This document shows positions 16,801-27,407 of a stretch of 64,000 bases of DNA, piece after piece. The notes beneath the pieces were generated by a model. That model made no database searches. It was given only the letters and a program-made list of their open reading frames with translations, and was not told where the DNA came from. Source of the DNA: Flavobacterium weaverense. Lineage in GTDB: Bacteria; Bacteroidota; Bacteroidia; Flavobacteriales; Flavobacteriaceae. Each line of letters begins with the position of its first letter. Within the stretch, counting starts at the first letter, position 1. The stretch covers positions 372,001-436,000 of the forward strand of contig NZ_REFH01000009.1 in the NCBI RefSeq assembly GCF_003688495.1. The letters are read 5' to 3'. A program made the position numbers and the translations under genes.

Positions 16801-18900
16801 GTTGGCCAATTTGATTTAAGTAAATCAGGAAGTCACATTAAAATCCAATCACAATCTGAAGCAGAAAACGCTCCTATAAAAGTAGATTTTAATGATTTTG
16901 ACATTACTACAGTTACAAGTTTTGTTGAGAAAAATGATTTGCAATTTACCGGTAAAATAAATGGAGAAGCTGTGGTGAAAAATTTAACTACCACTCCCCT
17001 TTTCACCTCTGATTTGCTAATAGATACTTTTACTTTTAAAAAGGATACTATAGGAAACATTAGTATTAAAGTAAATAACGAAATCGCTAATCAATATGAC
17101 GCTAAAGTAGAAATAACCGGTCAAGGTAATCAGGTTAATCTAGATGGATCTTATAAAACGACTCAAAGTGCTTTTGACATGAATCTTGATATTCAAAGAT
17201 TGAATTTAAAAAGTATTCAAGGCTTCACATTAGATAACCTAAAGGAAAGCACTGGTTTTTTAAATGGTAATTTTAGAATAACAGGAAACACTAGCCAGCC
17301 TTTAGTAATTGGAGAACTAAAATTTAACGATATTGGATTTAAAGCGACTGCTCTAAACGCGACTTTTAAGCAGATAAATGATAAAATATCTTTTACTCGC
17401 GATGCTATTATTTTTGATCAGTTTAATATCAAAGATCAAAACGAGAATGACTTGACAATTAATGGAAAAATAAACAGTACTAATTTTAGTAATTTCGGTT
17501 TCAATTTGACCGTTGATGCTGATAATTTCCAAGCCGTTAATTCTAAAGCTAAAGACAACGATTTATATTACGGTGAGCTATTCTTGGACAATCATTTAAA
17601 AATTACTGGTAATTTAAACAACCCTATTGTTGAAGGAAATATAAAAATTAATAAGGATACTAAGTTTACAATTGTTCTACCACAATCTGATCCGTCAATA
17701 GCAGACAGAGAAGGTATTGTCGAATTTATTGATCAAGATAATCCAATGATTTTAGATGATCTCGCACTTGAAGAATTAAGTAGTGAAATGGACATTAAAG
17801 GAATTAACGCCTCAGTAAATATTGAAATTGATAAGGATGCTGAACTTTCAATGGTTATCGACAAGTCAAATGGAGATTTCCTAAAGCTTAAAGGTGAAGC
17901 GCAGTTGAACGGTGGTATCGATCCATCTGGAAAAACTACACTTACTGGTCGATACGAACTTTCTGAGGGTAGCTACGAAATGAGTTTTAATGCGATAAAA
18001 AGAAAATTTGATATCAAGGAAGGAAGTTATATTCTTTGGACAGGTGAACCGACTCTCGCAGATATCAATATAACTGCAATTTACAAAACAGAAGCAGCGC
18101 CAATTGACTTGGTTAACGATCAATTAGGAGCTGTAACTAGTGAGGTGCGCAATACATACAAACAAAAAATTCCATTTGAAACCAACTTGAAAATGACTGG
18201 TGAATTATTAAAACCAACTATTTCATTTGATGTTGTTCTTCCAGACGGAAATAACAGCGTATCAACAGAAATTATAAATACTACACAAGCGAAACTAACG
18301 CAGTTACGCTCGCAACCAGATGAAATGAACAAGCAAGTATTTGCTTTGCTTTTACTGAATCGTTTTATTGGTGAAAACCCATTTGCAAGTGAAACAGGTG
18401 GAACAAATGTTTCCTCTTTAGCACGAGAAAGTGTTAGTAAGATTTTATCACAACAGCTTAACAATTTGGCTGGAGATTTAATTGAAGGTGTTGAACTAAA
18501 CTTCGATTTAGATACATCTGATGATTACACAACTGGTCAGCGTGAAAACAAAACGGATTTAAATGTTGGTATTTCTAAGAAATTATTAAACGACCGCTTG
18601 AAAGTTACCGTGGGAAGCAGTTTTGGAATTGAAGGTCCGCAACAAGCAAATCAGAACGCAAACAATATTGCAGGCGACGTTACATTAGATTACCAGATTT
18701 CAAAAGATGGAAGGTATAAAATGAGAGTGTACCGTGTCAACAAATATCAAGTTGCACTTCAAGGTGAAGTTGTTGAAACAGGAGTTGCTTTCATAATCAC
18801 ATTGGATTACAACAAATTCAAAGAATTGTTTACAAAAAGTAAAACGAAGAAAGAGAATCAAAAATCAAAAAAAGAATCAAAAGACAAGTCAGATGAATAA
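13888..18900 (+). CDS. tamB: TamB-like inner-membrane-anchored translocation/assembly protein
   Basis: A very large (1670 aa) AsmA-like protein. It has one N-terminal membrane helix (VLLWIVGSLILLFLVLVVAL) and then a long periplasmic part of repeating amphipathic beta strands, thought to form a hydrophobic groove bridging the two membranes. The C-terminal ~350 residues form the TamB (DUF490) domain, with GRYELSEGSYEMSF, a NDQLGAVTS-type segment and QVFALLLLNRF. It ends in a charged, Lys-rich tail. The frame opens with TTG at 13888; there is no upstream in-frame ATG, and the membrane helix begins about 12 residues later, so TTG is the likely start. Its last 8 nt overlap tamL, so the two are translated as a unit. 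Role: outer-membrane protein assembly and/or lipid transport together with TamL. Confidence 0.9.
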   Translation: MSRLKKYLKKSLKVLLWIVGSLILLFLVLVVALQVPSVQNFAKNKAVTYLEGKIKTKVRIHRIEIGLPKKVILEGVYFEDQKKDTLFSGKKLAVDISLFQLMNNKVEINSVHLEGITAKINRDSSAIFNFEYIVDAFASPEKQKSDSPPMQFSVEEIKLDRVLFKYDDFVTKNNLYANVNQFQTKIKTFDLENMSFEIPKAKINGLKLKLKQGIVALSNETKKAAIKNEPESILNLKLGEIDLAKIDIDYSSDETKLATTLYLKKLLAKIDKMDLNNQFAIVDKLEVTGVEGKLALGKLVKVVTKKDSTEPQSNNWQFKINETELKRINFRFDNNNVVASQKGIDYNHLDITNLNLKLNSLNYNPENISGTAKSLTVKDKSGLNIQALSTEFFYGKKNAFFKKLYLKTPQTELKDEIRIGYPSIASLASNPGELGLIANLKKSKLGIKDILLFAPTLSATNPFSSNPNGILSIDGAIKGKLKNLEFPIIDISGFGNTKLIASGSITGLPDINKTFFNLDIKDLQSSEKDFMGFLPKGTIPNNIQLPSKFSAKGTFKGTIANFNTNLNLQSTFGAAKIIAAFDQSRKNFEKYDAKTEFIKFDLGKLIKNDSIGKITLKADIKGTGFDPKTATASLNANVLKAYFNKYNYTNLNVKGAIKNGDFNAVAFAKDPNLTFNLVSNGSFRDKYPTAKLKLNVDIADLEKLNLHAGPLKIRGVVDADIQSANIDYLNGIVNAHSINIVNDKGQFAIDSINIAANSSPEKNTLLLDSPFLSAEVNGKYKLSQIAIALSNSIATYYDSNPNAKKVVVDKQQLAFTINVKDNPILFKLIPELKSLEPINLTGRYNSVNDSIVLNGAIPKLIYGENIITNAIVKIDTEDKALLYSLIIDDIQNKKIQLPFTSISGQVEKNIVDYILQLKDIKEVERYLIAGTLKGANGYNELSFDPTQLVLNYEPWKIDDDNVIRFGKKGIYVGQFDLSKSGSHIKIQSQSEAENAPIKVDFNDFDITTVTSFVEKNDLQFTGKINGEAVVKNLTTTPLFTSDLLIDTFTFKKDTIGNISIKVNNEIANQYDAKVEITGQGNQVNLDGSYKTTQSAFDMNLDIQRLNLKSIQGFTLDNLKESTGFLNGNFRITGNTSQPLVIGELKFNDIGFKATALNATFKQINDKISFTRDAIIFDQFNIKDQNENDLTINGKINSTNFSNFGFNLTVDADNFQAVNSKAKDNDLYYGELFLDNHLKITGNLNNPIVEGNIKINKDTKFTIVLPQSDPSIADREGIVEFIDQDNPMILDDLALEELSSEMDIKGINASVNIEIDKDAELSMVIDKSNGDFLKLKGEAQLNGGIDPSGKTTLTGRYELSEGSYEMSFNAIKRKFDIKEGSYILWTGEPTLADINITAIYKTEAAPIDLVNDQLGAVTSEVRNTYKQKIPFETNLKMTGELLKPTISFDVVLPDGNNSVSTEIINTTQAKLTQLRSQPDEMNKQVFALLLLNRFIGENPFASETGGTNVSSLARESVSKILSQQLNNLAGDLIEGVELNFDLDTSDDYTTGQRENKTDLNVGISKKLLNDRLKVTVGSSFGIEGPQQANQNANNIAGDVTLDYQISKDGRYKMRVYRVNKYQVALQGEVVETGVAFIITLDYNKFKELFTKSKTKKENQKSKKESKDKSDE

Positions 18901-21187
18901 TAGCCGTTTATTATCTTTTATTTTTCTAACTGCAGTGGCATCATCGTGCAGCAACACTCGGTTTTTACCAGAAGGAGAATTGCTGTATACTGGCGCAAAA
19001 GTAAATGTTGAGGGAAAAGAAATTAGTAAGAAAGATAGAAAAGCATTAAAAAGTGAACTGAAAGATTTAGTGCGACCTAAACCTAATAAAACTATTCTTG
19101 GACTGCGACCTAAATTATACATTTACAACATCGCTCCCACTCCAACAAAAGATAAGGGATTTCGTCATTGGTTAAAATATAAAGTTGGTGAAGCTCCCGT
19201 TTTTTACAGCAAAGTTGATTTAGAATATAACAAAAGCGTATTGCAAAATTATTCAGAAAATAATGGATACTTTAATGCTAAAACTACTGCAGATTCTACT
19301 AGAAGAGGCAAAAAAGCCAGCGCTGAATATATTGTAAAGCCAGCAAGACAATACACTATTAGAGAGGTGAAATTCCCAACTGATTCTACTGTGCTAGCAA
19401 CAGCAATACGAAATACAAATCGCAGAACATTATTGAAAAAAGATGATCCTTACAGTCTTGAAGTTATAAAGGCTGAGCGTATTCGAATTGATGGAAGACT
19501 TAAGGAAAAAGGTTATTTTTACTTTAATCCTGATTATTTAAAAGTGCAGATTGATAGTACAGTTGCCGATCACAAAGTGGATTTAATTGTAAAAATAAAA
19601 GAGGAAGCTCCTGCGCTAGCTGAAACTCCATATAAAATCAACAAGATTATAGTTTATCCAAATTACACAATTGGATTAGACAGTTTAAAAGACAACACAA
19701 AGTCAATTAAAAAACACAATGATATTACTATTATTGACTCTACTAGTATGTTTAATCCAAGAGTTTTTGATCGAACTTTAAATTTCTCAAAAAATGATTT
19801 ATACAATCGTACGGATCATAATTTGTCGCTAAATCGTTTGGTGAATTTAGGAACTTTTAAATTTGTGAAAAATCAATTTGCCGTTTCTGATACGACAGGA
19901 AATTATCTTGATGCTTTCTATTACTTAACTCCATTACCAAAAAAATCGCTTCGATTAGAATTGTTAGCAAAGACAAATTCAGCTAATTACACAGGAACAG
20001 AATTAAATTTAAACTGGAGTAATCGAAATGCTCTTGGCGGTGCAGAGCTCTTAACTATTTCTGCTTTTGGTGGTCTCGAAGTCCAAGTTGCTGGCCAGAA
20101 TAACGGTTTTAATGTATATCGTTTTGGATCTGAAGCAAATTTAATTTGGCCAAGATTAGTAGCACCATTTAAATTAGATTCTCCAAGCGGTTTTGTTCCT
20201 AAAACGAAGTTGACACTTGGCTACGAATATCAAAACAGAACAAAATTATATTCATTGCAAACTTTTAAAGGATCTTTTGGATACTTATGGAAAGAGAGCG
20301 ATAGAAAAGAACATTTATTAAATCTTACTGAAATAACGTATGCTAGTCCTCAAAATGTTACAGCATTATATCGCGACAAAATTGTAGAAAATAAGTCTTT
20401 AGAAAAAGTAATTGAGAAACAGTTAATATTTGGTCCTACTTACTCTTATACTTATACAAACACTGCTCAAAAAAGAAAAAAGAATACATTTTATTATAAA
20501 GGAACTGTAGACTTAGCGGGGAATATCACTGGACTAGCTACTGGTGCAAATATTAAAAAAGGAGATACTATAAATGTATTTAATGTTCCTTTTAGCCAAT
20601 TTATTAAAATAGAAAATGATTTTAGACACTATTATAAATTAGGACCTGACTCGCAAATAGCAAGTAGAATAATTGTAGGAGCTGGATATGCTTATGGTAA
20701 TTCAAGTGAAATGCCATTTATTAAGCAGTTTTTTATTGGTGGAACAAATAGTATTAGAGCCTTTAGGGCTCGTTCTATCGGACCTGGAAGTTTTGATGGA
20801 GCTTCTACAAATACAAATTCATTTTTACCAGATCAATCTGGTGATATTAAATTAGAATTCAACACGGAGTATAGAGCAAAAATATACGGTCTTGTAAAAG
20901 GAGCATTATTTATCGATGCAGGAAATATCTGGTTGCTTAATGACAACGTTGAAAAGCCTGGCGCTAAATTTTCTAAAAAGTTTATGAGTGAGTTAGCTGT
21001 AGGTGCAGGTGCGGGATTGCGTTTTGACTTCTCTTTCTTGATATTGAGAACTGATCTTGCTTTTCCTTTACGCAAACCTTATTTATCTGAAGGCAATCGC
21101 TGGGTAATGGATAAGATCGATTTTGGAAGCGGTCCATGGCGTAAAGAAAACCTAATTTTCAATTTAGCGATTGGATATCCATTTTAA
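18893..21187 (+). CDS. tamL: TamL: lipoprotein-type BamA/TamA-family outer-membrane assembly barrel
   Basis: A 764-residue Omp85-superfamily protein. The N-terminus carries a lipoprotein signal with the lipobox VASSC (Cys19), followed by NTRFLPEGELLYTGAKV. A lipidated Omp85 member is the feature of the Bacteroidota TamL variant. POTRA-like domains cover roughly residues 20-340. The C-terminal half is a 16-strand barrel with the family VRGF-type motif in the form IRAFRARSIGPG, and it ends in a strand with a terminal Phe (AIGYPF). The ATG lies inside the end of tamB (8-nt overlap), which supports a TamB-TamL complex. A bidirectional terminator follows at 21232-21268. Confidence 0.9.
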   Translation: MNNSRLLSFIFLTAVASSCSNTRFLPEGELLYTGAKVNVEGKEISKKDRKALKSELKDLVRPKPNKTILGLRPKLYIYNIAPTPTKDKGFRHWLKYKVGEAPVFYSKVDLEYNKSVLQNYSENNGYFNAKTTADSTRRGKKASAEYIVKPARQYTIREVKFPTDSTVLATAIRNTNRRTLLKKDDPYSLEVIKAERIRIDGRLKEKGYFYFNPDYLKVQIDSTVADHKVDLIVKIKEEAPALAETPYKINKIIVYPNYTIGLDSLKDNTKSIKKHNDITIIDSTSMFNPRVFDRTLNFSKNDLYNRTDHNLSLNRLVNLGTFKFVKNQFAVSDTTGNYLDAFYYLTPLPKKSLRLELLAKTNSANYTGTELNLNWSNRNALGGAELLTISAFGGLEVQVAGQNNGFNVYRFGSEANLIWPRLVAPFKLDSPSGFVPKTKLTLGYEYQNRTKLYSLQTFKGSFGYLWKESDRKEHLLNLTEITYASPQNVTALYRDKIVENKSLEKVIEKQLIFGPTYSYTYTNTAQKRKKNTFYYKGTVDLAGNITGLATGANIKKGDTINVFNVPFSQFIKIENDFRHYYKLGPDSQIASRIIVGAGYAYGNSSEMPFIKQFFIGGTNSIRAFRARSIGPGSFDGASTNTNSFLPDQSGDIKLEFNTEYRAKIYGLVKGALFIDAGNIWLLNDNVEKPGAKFSKKFMSELAVGAGAGLRFDFSFLILRTDLAFPLRKPYLSEGNRWVMDKIDFGSGPWRKENLIFNLAIGYPF

Positions 21188-21231
21188 CAAACAACACTCT
21201 TAAATCGTCTATTTAAGATTCAATAAATTCC

Positions 21232-21268
21232 AAAAAAAAATCTCCTAAACATTTAGGAGATTTTTTTT
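21232..21268. terminator. bidirectional terminator between tamL and the ABC-F gene
   Basis: AATCTCCTAAA / TTTAGGAGATT stem with a short loop, an A-run of nine before it and a T-run of eight after it. It serves both convergent genes. Confidence 0.85.
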
Positions 21269-21288
21269 GGCTAAAAGTGTTACTAGTT

Positions 21289-22968
<1,680 letters not shown>

Positions 22969-23239
22969 CTAAGTGACTTGATATCGATTAGAAATAATAA
23001 TGATTACCTCTTTATTATTAGTAACGAAGACAAGCTCTAAAATGCTATTTAAATCTTCAACGGAATATTTGAGTATTTAAAAAATCGATTTTTTAGAATA
23101 TAAAATGATTAAAAATTAGTAATTGAATAGAGGTATAACAAAATATTAATTGATCTTCAAAAGTTCTTTAATTACATTTTGAAAAACTTCATTAATTAGA
23201 CGTTCTGCTTACGGCAGATAAAACATATTTCTTTTTCAA

Positions 23240-23247
23240 TACCTTTG
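23240..23247 (+). promoter_or_regulatory. -7 box of the ion channel gene
   Basis: TACCTTTG, an exact TAnnTTTG, 59 nt before ATG 23306. An in-frame TTG at 23258 falls in the predicted leader. Confidence 0.5.
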
Positions 23248-23305
23248 TTCCGTTTTTTTGAATAAAAAATCGCTACTTCAAAACAATTATCTAAAAATAA
23301 AAATC

Positions 23306-24022
23306 ATGATTCGAGAAAAATTACGTTCCATAATAGAAGATAACACAACTCGAAAAGGTAGAATTTTTGATTATTTGATTCAAATTTTAATCTTTATTTC
23401 TCTAACATCATTTTCAATAGAGACGTTGCCCAATAATTCAATTCAGACTAAAGAGCTACTTGCAAAAATTGAATTGATAAGTATCATCATTTTTAGTATC
23501 GAATATTTACTCCGAATTTATGTTGCTGAAAAACCCTTAAAATATATATTTAGTTTTTATGGAATTGTAGATATATTATCGATCCTTCCTTTTTATCTAA
23601 GTGCAACATTTAATTTAAAAGCATTAAGAGCTTTTAGAATATTCAGAATATTTAGAGCTTTTAAATTAGTTAGATACAACAAAGCGCTTAACAGATTCAG
23701 CGTGGCATTTACTTTTATAAAGGAAGAATTAATTCTTTTTTTCATGATCACCTTAATCTTAGTTTTTTTGACATCATCTGGTATATATTTTTTCGAAAAC
23801 GAAGCTCAACCAGATGTTTTCAGTTCCTTATTTCACAGTTTGTGGTGGTCAATTGTTACGCTAACCACAGTTGGCTACGGTGATGTTTATCCTATTACTT
23901 TAGGTGGAAAAATCTTTACTTTCTTTGTACTCATTATTGGTGTTGGAATTGTTACAATTCCAGCTGGTCTTGTAGCTTCAGCGTTAACAAAAGCAAGAAC
24001 TTTAGAGGAAAAAGAAGAATAA
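23306..24022 (+). CDS. voltage-gated-type potassium channel
   Basis: A 238-residue six-helix cation channel subunit, counted from ATG 23306. The frame extends to a TTG 16 codons earlier, but that segment is not conserved-looking and the start of helix S1 fits the ATG. Helix S4 carries regularly spaced arginines (Arg108, 111, 114, 117, then Lys120 and Arg123), the mark of a voltage sensor. The pore loop has the K+ selectivity filter TVGYGD (188-193). It should form a tetrameric inner-membrane K+ channel; the KvAP/KvLm group is the nearest well-studied type. It is monocistronic. Its role in a bacterium (membrane potential, osmotic response) is not evident from the context. Confidence 0.9.
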   Translation: MIREKLRSIIEDNTTRKGRIFDYLIQILIFISLTSFSIETLPNNSIQTKELLAKIELISIIIFSIEYLLRIYVAEKPLKYIFSFYGIVDILSILPFYLSATFNLKALRAFRIFRIFRAFKLVRYNKALNRFSVAFTFIKEELILFFMITLILVFLTSSGIYFFENEAQPDVFSSLFHSLWWSIVTLTTVGYGDVYPITLGGKIFTFFVLIIGVGIVTIPAGLVASALTKARTLEEKEE

Positions 24023-24047
24023 AGGACATGTACATTAATAACTAAGC

Positions 24048-24090
24048 TATTCCTGTTGATGAAAAAAAAAATTCATGAACAGGAATAGTT
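24048..24090. terminator. long hairpin between channel and chitinase genes
   Basis: CTATTCCTGTTGATGAA and TTCATGAACAGGAATAG form a 17-bp stem with one mismatch and a poly-A loop, between two convergent genes. The T-run after the stem is weak, so termination is likely but not certain. Confidence 0.55.
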
Positions 24091-24110
24091 TAGAAATTTA
24101 CCAATCGTTT

Positions 24111-25199
24111 TTATTTTGATTTTTTAGCTTGATCAATTGCTTCAAGCATTCCATTTTTAGGATTGTCTATAGTAAGTTGCCAAAACATAATACCACCTAA
24201 TTTTTTATTAATTGCATATTTTGTTTTTTCCTTTATCGAAGTAACATTATCACCGGTTGCGAACATTTTTTCATTTTTGTTATACCAATAAGCTGCTTTC
24301 GCTTTTTTATCCCAGTAATATTTCCATCCTTTTTCTTTTGAGAAAGTACTTTCATAATTTTTAAAGCTCACTCCTTCGATATGCACACCAGACTGATACA
24401 GACCATTATTTGCATTAGAAACTTCCTTCCAAATACGGGTGTAAAAAGCACCTCCTATCACTAACTTATGTGATGGAATTCCTAACTTTAATAAATAGGA
24501 AACCGCTTTATCAGTTGATTCTTCACCAGATTTTGTACTAAAAATAGATGTTTGATGTCCTGTTGATTTCGAAAAACCATTGACTAAATCATAACTCATA
24601 ATATTCACACGATCTACTAGCGGCATTATCTTTTCCCATTCTACAGATTCATCTAAGAATTTTTGAAAGCCACCTGCAGCAAAACTTAATTCGTTATTAT
24701 TTCCTAATACATTACGCAAACTAATAACAAGCGCTGTGAAATTTTTCTTATCAGCTGCTTGATACAAATGTCCTGGCGCTCCTTCAATCGTAGGATATTC
24801 CCAATCTAAATCAATTCCATCTGTTTTAAAGTAATCATTAACCTCCTTTACTGATTTAGCAAAAACAGCTATACCATCAGCAGTCGAAAAAGCCTCAGAA
24901 CATGGAGCACATCCAGCCCAACCACCTAAAGACAACATTATTTTTAATTTTGGATGTTTAGTTTTAAGAGAAACTAAATGTTTTATCGCTAAAGAATCTT
25001 GCGCGGTATCAACACTTAATTTACCATCTTTTAAATGGCAAAAACTGAAAATAATATGAGTTAGTTTACTAACATCATATTTATCGATCTCTTTATCATC
25101 ACCAGTATAATAGGCAATCACTGAGAAATCTTTTTGGCCTTGAGCCGAAATCGAAACAATTAAAAACGATAAAAAAAGAAATAATTTTAAATTCTTCAT
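24111..25199 (-). CDS. GH18 chitinase-like glycoside hydrolase
   Basis: A 362-residue exported enzyme with a signal peptide ending in SISAQ. The TIM-barrel fold carries both GH18 signatures: SLGGW (residues 90-94) and DGIDLDWEYP, with the catalytic acid Glu134 and the Asp128/Asp130/Asp132 ladder. It should hydrolyse beta-1,4-GlcNAc linkages by the substrate-assisted mechanism of the family. The protein is short, with no carbohydrate-binding module and no T9SS sorting domain, so it looks like a periplasmic or surface enzyme acting on soluble chito-oligosaccharides rather than a crystalline-chitin degrader. It is the last gene of the leftward nagB-GH20-GH18 row. Confidence 0.92.
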   Translation of the reverse strand: MKNLKLFLFLSFLIVSISAQGQKDFSVIAYYTGDDKEIDKYDVSKLTHIIFSFCHLKDGKLSVDTAQDSLAIKHLVSLKTKHPKLKIMLSLGGWAGCAPCSEAFSTADGIAVFAKSVKEVNDYFKTDGIDLDWEYPTIEGAPGHLYQAADKKNFTALVISLRNVLGNNNELSFAAGGFQKFLDESVEWEKIMPLVDRVNIMSYDLVNGFSKSTGHQTSIFSTKSGEESTDKAVSYLLKLGIPSHKLVIGGAFYTRIWKEVSNANNGLYQSGVHIEGVSFKNYESTFSKEKGWKYYWDKKAKAAYWYNKNEKMFATGDNVTSIKEKTKYAINKKLGGIMFWQLTIDNPKNGMLEAIDQAKKSK

Positions 25200-25348
25200 T
25201 TCAAAAATAATTTAGATTTATAAAAATAGCACTAACGATTAGTACTACAAGTAAATTAAACAAAGAAAACCTGGACAAAATGACCAGGTATTCTTAATGA
25301 GTTTAAAAAATTTGAACTGAAGTTAACTAATTCAGGCTCAGTTCTAAT

Positions 25349-27379
25349 TTAATTGTTCACTAGTTTTTTCAAACTTTTGTAAACGGCTAATTCAACATCA
25401 GCATGATTTTTAGAATTACATTTCTCTAATAATTCATTCATTTTTGAGGAATTAGATGCTTGTTTATTTTCTATCGTTGCAATAAGTTGTTGTGAGATCT
25501 CGCTCAAACTTTTTGAAAGTGGTAGAATAGGTTGAACAAGCGGCGCATTTAAACCCAACTGCACAAGATCTTTATTTGTTGCAATCCATTTTTGGAAAAA
25601 AGCAACCAATTCGCGTTTGTTTTCTGAATTTTTATTTTTTAGATAATTATCTGTCGCTTTATTAAAATTATGAGCATCGATAGCATCTGGTGTGCACGCA
25701 TCAGCAAACAAAGTCAGTGGCGAATACATTTGGTACTCAGTTCCGCCAGCATTACGAGAGTAAATTTTTAACGGTTCGCAAACATTAGAAAAATCAGCAA
25801 GGGCTTTAATTTCTTGATTATTGCTAATGTTTCTTAAAATCACATCTTTGTTTTTAATATGAGTGATTCCCAGTTCTTCTAATCTATAAGAAGTAGCATT
25901 CATTCTATTGTGCATACTTTCTAAATCTACGATATCTTGGCTAGACCATAATCTTTCAGCAATTGCTGCCGTTCTTGGCCAAATTCTAGAATCAAGCGTT
26001 GCAGGTGTTACGAGTTCCGTCCACATAGTAGCCTCACCTCCTAAAATCCTTGCTCGTTCTTCAGTTGTAAGCGTACTATTGTGAGGAATAGGATCATTTA
26101 AATAATGATCATTTACACTTTGCATTAAATCAAGATAATAACCGTTAGAAAGAACAGTTTGATAACCATTTTTTGCTGCAGCTGCAACTGAATGTCCTGC
26201 AGGCAAACCTTCATTTGGACCTTTCCAAGAATGGATAATAGCTTGCTTCGACATGTCTTTTGTCATTATTTCTTCCCATCCCATCAATTGCTTTCCGTGC
26301 TTTTTAAGCATTGGAACTAACTGCATGGTGAAATACGTCTGCAAATCATGGTTCGTTTCTAATTTATTTTTCTTTTTGAATTTCTGGATTTTCGGATTTG
26401 CATCCCAATCTTTTCCTTCATTTTCGTCTCCGCCAATGTGGAAGTATGCTCCAGGAAATAATGGACAAACTTCATCAAAAATGTCGCTTAATAATTGATA
26501 CGTTTTAGGATTTGATGGATCTAAAGTTGGATTAAAAATACCTGCATTTCGTTCAATTTCATAAAGTGTAGATGCATTAGTTCTACTTCCCATTTCTGGA
26601 TATGCTGTCAAAATAGCAGAAGCGTGACCTGGAACATCAATTTCAGGAACTACAAGTATTCCTCTTTCGCCAGCATATTTCACTACACTTTTAATTTCCT
26701 CTTGCGTATAAAACAAACCATCTGAAGCTAGATCCGTTAATTTTGGATGTTTTTTAATCTGAATTCTCCATCCTTGATCGTCCGTTAAATGCCAATGAAA
26801 AACATTTAACTTAACAGCTGCCATTGCATCAAGATTACGCTTAAGTACATCTACTGGTTGAAAATGTCTTGCAACATCAATCATTAAACCACGCCATGTA
26901 AATCGCGGAGTATCCGAAATTGTAGCAGTAGGAAAGTAATACTTACTGCTATCATTTTGCAACATTTGCAATAAGGTTTCTAAAGCATGAAGTGCACCTA
27001 GATCTGAAGCGGCAGTTATTAAAATTTTATTTTCTTGAATCTCTAATTTATAGCTTTCATCTTGATTTAATCCTATATTCCCCGCTTGAACGCAATTGAT
27101 TTGTAATTCAGCTGTTGGCGTTTGATTGATTTTCGAAATAAATCCTTGCCCAAAAAACAATCCCGTTCTACCATCTAATCGTCTTAAAAAGTTAGTAGCA
27201 CCAGCAAAAATTCGAGAATTAGGGTTACCTGTAACATTAATCTTGAAATTTTTATTGATCGCAAAATTACCAGCAGTCAAATTTATATTCTGCGGCCATG
27301 GCATTAGATTCAATTGCTCCTTTTTTACTTGGGCATTCGAAACAAACGCTGCAAATAATAGAATTATGATGTATTTCAT
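25349..27379 (-). CDS. GH20 beta-N-acetylhexosaminidase
   Basis: A 676-residue exported enzyme (signal peptide ending VSNAQ). The GH20b N-terminal alpha/beta domain spans roughly residues 25-150, then comes the catalytic barrel with FTWRGLMIDVARHF, HWHLTDDQGWR and the catalytic pair Asp318-Glu319 in FHIGGDENEG. A C-terminal helical extension of about 150 residues follows. It removes terminal GlcNAc from chito-oligosaccharides, giving free GlcNAc in the periplasm. It begins 28 nt after the nagB stop codon, so it is almost certainly co-transcribed with nagB. GH18 follows 149 nt downstream. The context fixes chitin/GlcNAc as the substrate better than the sequence alone does. Confidence 0.94.
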   Translation of the reverse strand: MKYIIILLFAAFVSNAQVKKEQLNLMPWPQNINLTAGNFAINKNFKINVTGNPNSRIFAGATNFLRRLDGRTGLFFGQGFISKINQTPTAELQINCVQAGNIGLNQDESYKLEIQENKILITAASDLGALHALETLLQMLQNDSSKYYFPTATISDTPRFTWRGLMIDVARHFQPVDVLKRNLDAMAAVKLNVFHWHLTDDQGWRIQIKKHPKLTDLASDGLFYTQEEIKSVVKYAGERGILVVPEIDVPGHASAILTAYPEMGSRTNASTLYEIERNAGIFNPTLDPSNPKTYQLLSDIFDEVCPLFPGAYFHIGGDENEGKDWDANPKIQKFKKKNKLETNHDLQTYFTMQLVPMLKKHGKQLMGWEEIMTKDMSKQAIIHSWKGPNEGLPAGHSVAAAAKNGYQTVLSNGYYLDLMQSVNDHYLNDPIPHNSTLTTEERARILGGEATMWTELVTPATLDSRIWPRTAAIAERLWSSQDIVDLESMHNRMNATSYRLEELGITHIKNKDVILRNISNNQEIKALADFSNVCEPLKIYSRNAGGTEYQMYSPLTLFADACTPDAIDAHNFNKATDNYLKNKNSENKRELVAFFQKWIATNKDLVQLGLNAPLVQPILPLSKSLSEISQQLIATIENKQASNSSKMNELLEKCNSKNHADVELAVYKSLKKLVNN

Positions 27380-27407
27380 ATTTTCTTTACTTTATAAAAA
27401 GTGGTTT

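Noticed and set aside
25269..25345. Hairpins ACCTGG/CCAGGT and GAACTGA/TCAGTTC between GH20 and GH18 genes as terminators
   Set aside because: Short stems without T-runs; they may be weak structures inside one message, so I do not list them as terminators.
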